Made by a program: the position numbers and the translations under genes | The notes under the pieces: model-generated | The model's database searches: none | Told to the model about the DNA's origin: nothing | What the model saw: only the letters and a program-made list of their open reading frames with translations | Origin: Hydractinia symbiolongicarpus | Taxonomy: Eukaryota; Cnidaria; Hydrozoa; Anthoathecata; Hydractiniidae | Length of the DNA stretch: 64,000 nucleotides | Assembly: GCF_029227915.1 (NCBI RefSeq) | Contig: NC_079885.1 | Location: forward strand, 21,339,001-21,403,000 | Direction of reading: 5' to 3' | Shown: in pieces, positions 50,901 to 58,857 of the stretch | Numbering within the stretch: the first letter of the stretch is position 1 | Layout: every line of letters starts with the position of its first letter

Positions 50901-52002
50901 TAGTACAATAATGTTCTTTATAATGTAACAAACCTTAAATGGACCTAAGTATGCTAAGGCAAATGTTTTGAAAATAGAATTATTTCCAACGTGAAAGTTT
51001 TTACTAACAACTAGTTTAATGGATTAGTTAAATGAAATGAAAATTAAACCTTTTTAACTGAAATTAAACGCAGGGCGTCTTTTTGCATTTTAACCTCGGC
51101 CTGTAAGCATTTTTTTAAGAATAGATGCTTATTCGGGCTGTAAGTATTTTTTTTAAAAAATGGACGGTTATTCGGGCTGTAAGCATTTTTTTTAAAAAAA
51201 TGGACGGTTATTCGGGCTGTAAGCATTTTTTTTAAGAATGAACGCTTGTGCGTAAGCATTTTTTTATGACATGACGCTTATTCGGGCCGTAATTATTTTT
51301 TTTTTTTTTTAAGAATGAACGCTTATTCGGGCCGTAAGCATTTTTTTTAAGACTGGACGCTTAGCACTTTTTTGAAAATAGGCGCTTATTTGAGGGATAC
51401 ATTTCCGCCATGGGAAATCCTTGTCACTTCATGAAAATGTTGTTACTTTACCGCAACAAATAATTTTCTAATAAAAATTAAGTAGTGGGCGACCTTGGTG
51501 TTCTGGATTCTTTATATATTTTCTACGCGTCGGCTCATATCGCTTAAAGTTAATATTTTATCTTTAGTGATATGATTTCTTAATCGCTATCTTTTTCATG
51601 TTTATCTCTCTTTTTCCCAACACTTAATCGTTTTCTTTTCTCAGGCGGAAATCCCGGTGCAAAAGGCCTGAATCTTCTGTTAAAATCAAATGGTCATGTT
51701 ATCAATCTGGGTGGAAAAACATCAGTGCCTGTCAATGCTGGTGTAAGTAACATGAGATTTATCACGCTTCTTTTTGTTTCTGTGTTTGATGTTTGTTTGT
51801 TTCTAAAGTTAAAAAAATTCAAAAAAATTGTCTAACTTTTTAGGATCTATACCAGATGTGTACACCAGGTGGAGGAGGGTATGGAGAGCCGAATGAAAAC
51901 AACGACACGCCGTCACAACCGATGCGACATCACGCGTACGATTCCGCCATGTTAGGTAGTGGGAGTTTGAGCCAGTATAAACAAATGCAAGAGTCTGTTT
52001 AA
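24015..52002 (+). CDS. OPLAH: 5-oxoprolinase (ATP-hydrolysing), complete, 40 exons
   Basis: Forty coding exons with GT-AG introns and consistent phases total 3879 nt, giving 1292 aa (human OPLAH is 1288). The enzyme opens 5-oxo-L-proline to L-glutamate using ATP, a cytosolic step of the gamma-glutamyl (glutathione) cycle. It is a natural fusion of HyuA-like and HyuB-like halves. Nucleotide-binding motifs of the ASKHA fold are intact: DRGGTFTD (14-21), FDMGGTSTD (317-325) and [11 protein letters not shown] (485-495). The HyuB half starts near [17 protein letters not shown] (738) and includes [14 protein letters not shown] (820-833) and [11 protein letters not shown] (851-861). Translation may start at Met1 or at Met6. 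The introns carry a TTAA transposon, a SINE, minisatellites and (TTG)n tracts. No stop codon, frameshift or missing exon was found, so the gene looks functional. Exon coordinates are in the two entries below. Confidence 0.97.
26725..27052. mobile_element. Small MITE-like element in OPLAH intron 3
   Basis: The ends CTATCAATAAG and CTTATTGATAG are exact 11-bp inverted repeats. Subterminal words (GAGCAAT...TTGCTC) also recur in inverted orientation. No clear target duplication was seen, partly because the right end runs into a (GATA)n tract. It is non-coding. Confidence 0.5.
27053..27372 (-). mobile_element. tRNA-derived SINE, 5'-truncated, with (ATCT)n tail
   Basis: On the minus strand the body reads GGGCGAGTGAATGTTACCAT, then GGGTTAACCC, then GCCGTTGGATGTT, as in the 3484-3685 SINE. 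It continues through a TCTGCGTAGCTC block and GGGTATATCCCT shared with the 22.3-kb copy, and ends in (ATCT)n (plus-strand GATAGATAGATAG at about 27049-27063). Box B remains (CTCGATTCCTC) but box A is missing. Its upstream end lies only about 20 bp before OPLAH exon 4. Confidence 0.82.
30064..31623. mobile_element. 1.56-kb TTAA-flanked DNA transposon in OPLAH intron 10
   Basis: TTAA at 30060-30063 and 31624-31627 brackets inverted ends of about 33 bp that begin AGGGATCC, continue with GAGGTACTTTTACAAGTTGG and mismatch only once near the start. There is no transposase frame, so it is non-autonomous. The right end lies 58 bp from OPLAH exon 11, whose polypyrimidine tract is undisturbed. Confidence 0.87.
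33046..33125. repeat. Inverted repeat built on TTAGCGTTATAGTGTTA
   Basis: TTAGCGTTATAGTGTTA and, after a short spacer, TAACACTATAGCGTTAA are complementary. Outside them, AATGATGATAATTAACG and CGTTAATTATCATT also pair, with a mismatch. Related words (AACGCTATAG, TTAGCGCTATAGGGTTAA) recur to about 33415, suggesting a degraded element in OPLAH intron 12. Confidence 0.65.
34165..35030. repeat. Three-copy tandem repeat, unit about 285-294 bp
   Basis: Units start at AAATGATCA near 34165, 34459 and 34744. They run through 'GTGTTTTTGATTGTTTAATG', 'TGTGTTGCAAGAACCTGC', repeated 'GTCCCTGC' words and CATGCATGCGCGAAGCATCA. The copies are about 95% alike by eye, so they are young. The open frames on both strands here simply reflect the repeat. 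It occupies OPLAH intron 12. Confidence 0.9.
36215..36245. repeat. Perfect 13-bp inverted repeat with 5-bp loop
   Basis: TTCGAATTATCAC, loop ATTTA, GTGATAATTCGAA. It starts 51 bp downstream of the OPLAH exon 15 donor and would make a stable hairpin in the pre-mRNA. Confidence 0.8.
39684..39705 (+). repeat. (TTG)n tract at OPLAH exon 21 donor
   Basis: The donor at 39677 reads GTAAATTG and runs straight into GTTGTTGTTGTTGTTG. The tract starts about 8 nt into the intron. Confidence 0.85.
41346..52002 (+). CDS. OPLAH: OPLAH exons 24-40 (HyuB-like half)
   Basis: Exons: 41346-41395, 42415-42451, 43313-43423, 44424-44525, 45706-45787, 45966-46058, 46337-46446, 47044-47118, 47290-47346, 48055-48144, 48311-48445, 48589-48738, 49223-49297, 49462-49544, 50594-50754, 51645-51742 and 51844-52002. 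They encode residues 738-1292. The smallest exon is 25 (37 nt). Exons 26-28 and 30-40 are nearly all flanked by phase-0 introns. Conserved blocks include NCSGTRNL (exon 30), [13 protein letters not shown] (34), GCLAPISV (35), GCMNNVTFG (36), [13 protein letters not shown] (37), [12 protein letters not shown] (38) and [10 protein letters not shown] (40). Confidence 0.95.
42007..42028. repeat. Perfect 22-bp palindrome
   Basis: TGCGGTCAGAA followed by TTCTGACCGCA has no loop. It lies in OPLAH intron 24. No other copy was noticed. Confidence 0.85.
42453..42510 (+). repeat. (TTG)n microsatellite forming the exon 25 donor
   Basis: Exon 25 ends at 42451 and the intron begins GTTTGTTGTTG, so the 5' splice site merges with the repeat, which continues with two interruptions to about 42510. 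Confidence 0.88.
43559..43783. repeat. 32-bp minisatellite, 7 copies
   Basis: The unit reads ATCTTGCATGTTAATATATT then CCTTAAATAAGC. CTTGCATG recurs every 32 bp from 43560 to 43752. Copies differ at one to three positions (TTAAT, TCCAT, TTCAT, TTGAT). It lies in OPLAH intron 26. Confidence 0.92.
44933..44966. repeat. (AATA)n microsatellite followed by AATAAGCGCCC words
   Basis: About eight AAAT units run directly into repeated AATAAGCGCCCC-type words to about 45050, ending near 'CCGTTATTACGG'. Such GCGCCC/GGGCGC arrays look like the remains of a transposon end, but no opposite end was found. Confidence 0.7.
45797..45881 (+). repeat. (TTG)n microsatellite at OPLAH exon 28 donor
   Basis: The donor GTAGAT at 45788 is followed within about 10 nt by some 85 nt of TTG/GTT repeats with a few interruptions. 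Open frames through it encode only Leu or Val runs. Confidence 0.88.
46155..46235. repeat. (ATTC)n microsatellite
   Basis: Two blocks of ATTC/CATT units (about 46155-46180 and 46215-46237) lie in OPLAH intron 29, within a generally pyrimidine-rich stretch before exon 30. Confidence 0.8.
46447..46665 (+). repeat. Tandem repeat (about 54 bp x 4) starting at the exon 30 splice donor
   Basis: Starting exactly at the exon 30 donor (GTGCGTAAGTCTG), a unit of about 54 bp is repeated four times. Each unit has a CGTAAGTCTG or CGTAAGGCTG core, then 'TTTCGTTTTTA' and CTCGTAAAATGCATTGCA. Alternate units are most alike (108-bp higher-order period). The open frames in both orientations are repeat artefacts. 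Confidence 0.9.
51096..51370. repeat. Tandem repeat, about 6 units of 45-55 bp
   Basis: Units read 'CGGGCTGTAAGCATTTTTTT' plus A-rich sequence, then GGACGGTTATT or GAACGCTTATT. They recur from about 51096 to 51365 with varying T/A tract lengths. It lies in OPLAH intron 38. Confidence 0.85.
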
Positions 52003-52063
52003 TCTGTTTTTTTGTTGTTTTTAATTATTTTTATTTGAATTATTTTTAATGTTTTTTTAATTC

Positions 52064-52069
52064 AATAAA
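52064..52069 (+). terminator. Likely OPLAH poly(A) signal
   Basis: An AATAAA hexamer lies 62 nt after the OPLAH stop codon, in AT-rich DNA, and is the nearest canonical signal. Confidence 0.65.
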
Positions 52070-55000
52070 AAGAAACGCAATTTTCTAATACTCTTTCCAT
52101 TTTCCTACTGAAAATGTATATTTTACATGAAGTTTACTATAAGAAAAAAAATAAAAAAAAATTCTCGTAAACCCAGGGTTTTTCTTACCAAATACTGGTG
52201 TCTACAAAAACGGGTCATAATTGGTTCCAAAAAAAGAACATAGAAATAGGACAAGGAGTATATAAAAATAGCCATACCTATATTTTATTTCAAGCCGAAA
52301 CTGATCAACTCACAATCCCCAGTGCGTTTCTTACAAACGAGTGTAATCTGAAATTCCTGCTTTATACTTCTGACGTTATGAATTAGGTTTTCATTTATTC
52401 TTTTTGCATTGGATCCATTTGATTCTTGTTTCTTATCTCCCATGTTAGCCACGCTTAAATTCTTCTAAGTGGCTTACAAGAATCTCCTAAATAACCTGTA
52501 AATTTGAATCTAAATTATTTATTTTTTAAAATCTCCCAAAATATTTTAACTCCATTTTGATCAGTATTTGTCCACATGATTTTTAAGAGTTGAAAAAAAG
52601 GTCGAAAACTTGATTACTGTTTATCTCCTCAATTTTTAGCAAAATTAAGTTATCATCTTTTACATTGTTGTTGGGTCCTGGGAACAGGGTTGCAAGTAAA
52701 CATTTAACTCTCTTGTAAAGTAAATATATCATCAGACGTTTTGTAAACAAAGCTGAACGTTGTCTATCTACTTACGGTTATATATGTGTGCACAACCCGT
52801 TAGCCGTGAAAAATTTATAGGATTGATTTATTTCACGGGCAAAAATATATATCGCATTTACTTTTACGTAAACATTTCATGCGTCCTGTAACACGAAATT
52901 GAAACTGGTAACAGACAAAATGCGATTGTTAATAGGACCAGTCTGGAAAGACCCAGGTTTGCCCGTCGTACATATCCCAGCCAATACTATTTCCATGTAT
53001 CCTTCACAAAGTAACTGTTTAGCTATCATTTTTACAAAAATACATGTATTAATATCGGAGAATATCAGAGAAGATCTGGAAAGAAGATTGCTATTTAACA
53101 TAAACTTTGCCAATTCACAACGTAATATAAGCTTCGTGTCTTTTAGATTGTTAGTGATTATGATCGAAAATTTTAGTTCATCTGACTTTCTGGCGCAAAA
53201 CCTTGTAAATCGGTTACCGTTATTTCTCTAAGTTAACTCTTCCTTCCAGATTAATTATTTAATAAAAGTGAAGGAATTCGCATCACCATCTCTTCATCCG
53301 CTGATTTGTACGCTTCTTCTTCCCAGTCTACCATGCCTTGTCTAGTCTGAAGATATTCTTACGATCTGCCTAAAAGCCTAAAATGGGAAAGAGAACGTCG
53401 GAGGAGATAAAGAAGTTTGAAGAAAGTAGAAAAGAAGGGTGAAAAAAAGTTTAAGAGAGAAAAAAATAAAATAAAAAATAGCGAAAAACTTTTTTCTCTA
53501 ATTTACTGCGGATTTGGCTGAAATTTCCCTCTAATTATTACATCATAAATTATTTCCTCTTATTATTAACGCAGTACCTCGAAAATAATTATTTAATTTG
53601 CCGCGTTAAATTAGTTGGCTTGGGAGAAGCAACAACAAATTTGTCTCGCTAACTCCAAATATTTATATAACCTTTGTTGTTGAAGACAGCAGAACATCGT
53701 AGAAGAAGAACTATGGTACGTGGACGCACTCTCCCTTCCTCATAAATTAATGACCTTTGTTTTGCTCGTTTATTTATTAATTTATTTATTTACCCGGAGC
53801 AACATTATTGTGTGCATAGTTCAACCAATATTTAAATAAAAAATATATTATTGGTTAATCTGATAATTTAATTCCAGTGTTTAATCTGTGCCATTAAAAC
53901 ACCACGAGAAACTCTTTCGCATGTTTAAACGCCGTTTGTGTCTAGGTTATAAGGACCAAAAACGCTACAATCTTGTCCCCAGGGTAAATTTTCCAGATGT
54001 TAAGGTGGCTGTTGCAAAAAAGACATTACATGGGAGGATGTTATCACTAAAAAGTCCAAAGGGCATGTTTAGGTAACTAAAATAGAATTGTGCAAGGGTC
54101 ACGAAGAGTTATCAAATTACGTCCATGATAGCTTGTCTGACCTCTAAAGCTTTTTTCAAGTGTAAAAATGTGAGGGAGTGCAGAAGGAGTGCGACACAAT
54201 GATTAAAATAATTCAGTTGTAAGCAGTAGTTCAATCTCGTTACCAAGGCATTTTCTGGCCTGTGTCGCTGTAAAAAAGACTCAGTTAGAGCAGAATCTGG
54301 AAGCGAGGATATGCAATAAGCAAAAAATAGTTTACATAGAAAGGTAAGGAAGCATTATAAAGGAGGGTGTCTTTGAGACTTGTGGAATTGTTAAATGGAT
54401 CATATATTACAGACTTTGTTATGAAAACAAGTCCGGTGGAGAGTGTTGTTTGTTTGCCCTTCTTTATCTATTTTATATTTTACAAACTACTTCTTCCAAA
54501 CAAGCAAATTCTTGCATAAATGGTATTGAATGAAAATTTTTGGTAAGAAAGTTATCGTGTTTTTAACGTCTTTTTTTAATTTGATGATGAAATATGGGCA
54601 TGCGAGAATGTTTGTTTTGTTCGCTTCGAATCGCAGAAAAGTTAAAGTCGGACATATTTTCGCAAAAAGCGCTAGCCATTTGATAAATGGTGTCACATAG
54701 CCAGATCCCTGTAGAAGTCGGCTGCAAAAGTTCTACTATGGTAGAAGTGACGCCATTAACCAACGTCGAAAATGCGCTAGCTTTACTTTCCCCGCAATGC
54801 TATTATGGGAGAATCCGCTCCACGATCCAGAAAAATCAGAAAATCGGGTGCGTTGAAATTAGTTGCTCTATAAAACGCTTCTTTGTTAACTTGTTGGTCT
54901 CAACTCGATGTTGACCCTTCGAGTCCATGTTATTTTTTAATATTTTTGCTCAAACTTTCAAATATGCAACTCACTTCATGACATGAACTTCGTCCCCAGG

Positions 55001-55132
55001 GCTTGTTAGGTTTTTAAAGAAACCTAAAAGGAATGCGAAAAGGGATCAAAGCGCACTAGGGCTCAGTACGATATCAACGGTAAAAACTTTCGCAATTCGA
55101 ATATAAAATTATTTACTTTTTAGATGTAAATC
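52070..55132. other. Intergenic region between OPLAH and the alkylsulfatase-like gene
   Basis: No protein-coding exon is supported. One-sided pieces of the CCTCG repeat occur near 52675 (CCTGGGAACAGGGTTG), 53974 (CTTGTCCCCAGGG) and 54990 (CTTCGTCCCCAGGGCTTGTT). ATG followed by a donor-like GTACGTGG lies at about 53712, after a purine-rich AGAAGAAGAAC stretch, and might be an upstream exon. Nothing in the sequence proves that. Confidence 0.4.
55112..55124 (+). promoter_or_regulatory. 3' splice site 8 nt before the alkylsulfatase-like start
   Basis: A pyrimidine-rich tract ending TTTACTTTTTAG stands just before ATGTAAATC-ATG. The first ATG is closed at once by TAA, so the real start is at 55133. 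This suggests a 5' UTR intron or a spliced-leader acceptor. Confidence 0.5.
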
Positions 55133-56886
55133 ATGCTGGAAAAAATATCTACACCCATTTTACTGGCCATCATACTGTATCATAGCTACCACTACTATGC
55201 ACAATGGAAACTATCGCAGAGCGTGATTGCCTACCATCAAGGTAAAATGAAGACGACAGACCCTAAGCCGACAAAAAGCACTGAGCCACCTAAAGTTGTA
55301 AAGGTTACAGATAATGTATATGTTGCTGTCGGGTATGCTCTCGCAAATTCGATTATGTTGATCGGTGACACCGGAGTTGTTATTGTGGATACAACGGAAT
55401 CAGTCCTTGCAACAGAACAGATATACAAAGAGTTCGAAAAATAACCGATAAACCAATAAAAGGCATTGTGTACACCCATAATCATGCGGACCACGTGATG
55501 GGAACAATATCATTTTTGTCCAATGACACTGAAGTCGAAATTTGGGCGCATCACACTCTTGTGGATACGTTTTTTCACAGCATGCGAGTAGTTGGTCAAG
55601 CACACTATTATAGAAGCATGCATCAATTCGGTGCATTTTTAAAGGATAAATTGATATTTGCTGGTATAGGAAAACGTTTAAATTTAGATGGCCTGTCTTC
55701 AAGGTTAATTCCACCGAATCGTCTTTTATACAAAAAACAGCAAAGTATTCATATTGCTGGAATGGATCTTGAGTTAATGGAAATTCCAGGTGAAACTGAT
55801 GATCAAATTGCAGTATACTGGCCAGCCAAGAAAGTTCTACTTTGTGCCGATGATTTTTACAAAGCGTTCCCAAATTTATATGCTATACGTGGAACACACT
55901 ACCGCAGTTTAAAGAAATGGAAAGATTCCATCGATACAATGAGAAAACTGAAGCCAGAGTACCTTGTACCTAGTCACACAGATCCTGTGATAGGTGCAGA
56001 GGTTATATACAACAAGCTCACAAACTACCGCGATGCAATTCAACTTGTTCACGATCAAACCGTTCGAATGATGAATCTTGGTCTACATCCAGACGAGATC
56101 GCTAATCGTATCAAGCTACCTAAATTTCTCGAAGAGCAGCCTTACTTGAAGGAGCTATACGGAACGGTTAAATGGTCGTCAAAAAGTTTATTTACCGGTT
56201 ATATGGGATGGTTTAGTGGCGATATAGCTGAGTTGAGTCCTCATACTCCTACTGAACAAGCTCACCGTTTGACAAAGCTAGCAGGTGGAATTGATGCGCT
56301 GATATCTGCTGCCGAGGAGTCATTAAATGACAACGATCCACAATGGGCGCTCCGCTTATCGTCAGCTGCGTTACGAATCGATGGAAAGATCATGAAGGCA
56401 AGAGAAATAAAGTCAAAAGCATTGTTAGATCTTGCTTCGCTGCAAACGAGTATGAACGGATATAATTACTATGCCACTTGCGCTTACTCGACTATTGAAG
56501 GAAAAGACTATGTTCCCAGTAACAAGGCGATGGTAAAACACACAATTCGAAGTGTGAAAATGGAAGATCTGTTTTACTTGATTTCGCTCAAGTTTAAAGC
56601 TGAAGAATGCATGGATTTAGATAAGGTTATTTTGTTTATATTTCCTGATACTAAATCAAAGTTTTCGTTTCATGTTAGACACGGTATTATGGATCTAAGT
56701 GGTGGCTACAATCGACATGCAGACATTAAAGTGACGGTTAACAGTGTAGTATGGCGGGAAATCGTATCTGGAGAGCGAAGTGGAGTTTTATCTGCGTTAA
56801 AATCGGATATAAGTGTGGAACCTAGTATTTCCGCGTTGCAAGAGGTGATGGGATGTATCGACAAATCAACTACCGTATCGTCGTAA
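55133..56886 (+). pseudogene. Alkylsulfatase-like metallo-beta-lactamase protein, frameshifted
   Basis: Two overlapping frames, 55133-55444 and 55441-56886, together make one protein of about 584 aa with no intron. The frame changes by one base in the A run 55437-55441. In order: an N-terminal hydrophobic anchor (about 7-25); an MBL fold with the zinc motif THNHADH (115-121), PGETDDQIAVYWP and a late SHTDP histidine; the alkylsulfatase dimerisation region (DEIANRIKLP ... YGTVKWSSKSLFTGYMGWF); and an SCP2-like C-terminus (DLSGGYNRHADIKVTV). This is the layout of SdsA1/BDS1-type class III alkylsulfatases, which hydrolyse primary sulfate esters. Natural animal substrates are not known to me. An Asp (CADDFYKAFPN) stands where bacterial enzymes have a zinc-ligand Glu. 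The gene is either a recent pseudogene or intact with a sequencing error. The rest of the frame is clean. Confidence 0.85.
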
Positions 56887-56889
56887 AAA

Positions 56890-58857
56890 TTCGGTAACAC
56901 GACACGTAGGATTACATAACCATAGCACGTGATGCTGAGATAAACTTTAATTGGAACTTTTTAAATTTCGTCCCCAAACCCTTCTGACATTATTGCGTGT
57001 AAACAAATCAACATAAACTGTGAATAAGGTAGGGTGTTTAGCGTGCTGTTTTCTTGACCATATTTGGCCTAATAACTGTCTTATGTTTCGTTTTATAGCT
57101 AGGTCACTTACTGAGTTTTGATATTTATCTATTAGACATATTCCTGCCAATTTCTTAGGTCTCATACCTCCCAAAGCTTTAGATATCGAGTACTACTTAA
57201 AAATACTCCCTTAAATTTCTGGGAAATCTTTATGATCGGTTAATTTAGTACTATCTGTTAGAATTATGCTTAGGGTTTAAAGTTTCTTGTAGATAACGGT
57301 TGTATTTTGCCTGTTTAACATGGTCGCGACGCAGCTTCATTTTGTGCCTTGCAGAGTAATTTCATTATTCATGCTGACAGGAGGATAAAAATGGACTAAA
57401 GAAAGTTACTGAAAATATATAAAAAAAGAGAAAATTTACGGAGAACCGTAGATTTTTCAACGGGCTAACAAGTAGTCTCTATAATAAGTCCCGTATTCAT
57501 TGTTCAAAATTGCGTGTAGTTTTAAATCGGATTTTCGGATGATTTTTGGAATTTTGCCATATTTTAAGCAGTGGTATTTTTGACAAGTTTCAAGCTTATG
57601 TTGACTTAACAAAAGTCCTTAAAAAGAGTGGTCACAGTTCGAATGCTTTAGAAGTATATAATTCTTTTCTAATTCTGTCTTCAACTAGCTGTTGATTGTG
57701 GCAACAACAGGTCTTTACATTAAGGCGTTCTTGTCCACAGGCTTCCAACAATCGGTATTTGCGCACGCGTATTACCCGTATTTTAGCAGATTGGTAAAGA
57801 CTTTGAAATCGTTTTTAACACACTTTTTTCTCAACCAATCAAGTGAGCACTTTAACAAAATAAGAGATTTTTCCAAAATGCGCATGCACTAACAATAAAT
57901 TCGCGCAGTCAAATGGAAACGAGCCTTAAACTCGCCTTCAAAATCAACAACGAAATGTGTGATAATTTCTCTTTAATTATTTGCAATCTTTTTATACATA
58001 GCTAATTTTTCCTCACATTTTTATAAAAATTTACTTTACTTTTTTACATATATTTTATACAATCTTATTAGAGGTGATTTCTATATAACAAAATTGAACG
58101 AAACGAGTACACGCAAAAGTACGTTTGAGCTATATATTTTTTTTATTATTTAAACTTTCATAAAAACGCACGAAATCATGGTAATGCATTTCAAAATAGT
58201 AACAGATAAACGTTGCTTGTTTGCTAGTAAAAAAAACACATCCACTAAAATATAATTATTGGTGCGTGTTAATTGATTGATATTTTAAGTTTCGCGCGAA
58301 ATGCAATAAAATATCAAAACAGAGTTCAAAGTTCAAAACATCAGAAGCATCTGTGGTTACTTTTTACGAAGTCTTTTTTTCATAAAAAATAATTCTATGC
58401 TTGCTTGAACATTTTGATGATAAATGCAGACGAAATCACCTTGAACTACTATACCGATCATATAATACATCTGATTGTATAAATAATCTACGAATAATGA
58501 CTGAAGTGTTCTTAAATCAGTGATTTTGAAGAATAGACGTAGGCACTGAAGCGAAAAGTTTACTTAGATCTTATAAAAAATCGTCTGTTATCGAACGCGT
58601 GCATAAATCTTTTCCACCAATCATGAAATGCTTTGAGACTAGTAAAAAGCTGACTGGTAGTTAAAGTTTAAATAAGTTTTGTCTTTAAAAAATATCTCTT
58701 TATAACAACAAGAATATTTTAATAGTTCTAGTAAAAATATCTTTATGAAATCTTCCCCATTCTTTTCGGGAAGCTCTCGTACAGAATTTACCACATTCCA
58801 CAGACGTAATTGGTTTACATAAATGCCGTACTGCTTTTGTACGCAAAGGTGTACGAT
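56890..58857. other. Intergenic region between convergent genes
   Basis: It holds the 3' flanks of the alkylsulfatase-like gene (+) and the DHHC gene (-). About 57530-57610 resembles the interior of the 886-1627 MITE in reverse orientation (CAAGTTTCAAGCTT and a 'TTTTTGACAA' context), probably a degraded copy. Short open frames here have no recognisable domain. Confidence 0.45.

Noticed and set aside
53888-54076. A 62-codon open frame
   Set aside because: It reads through a CCTCG-family repeat piece (giving 'NLVPRV'), a typical repeat-derived false ORF.
55436-55444. Programmed -1 ribosomal frameshift as the preferred explanation
   Set aside because: The A run allows slippage, but there is no obvious downstream stimulatory structure, and homologues are not known to need one. 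A homopolymer error or null allele is simpler, though slippage is not excluded.
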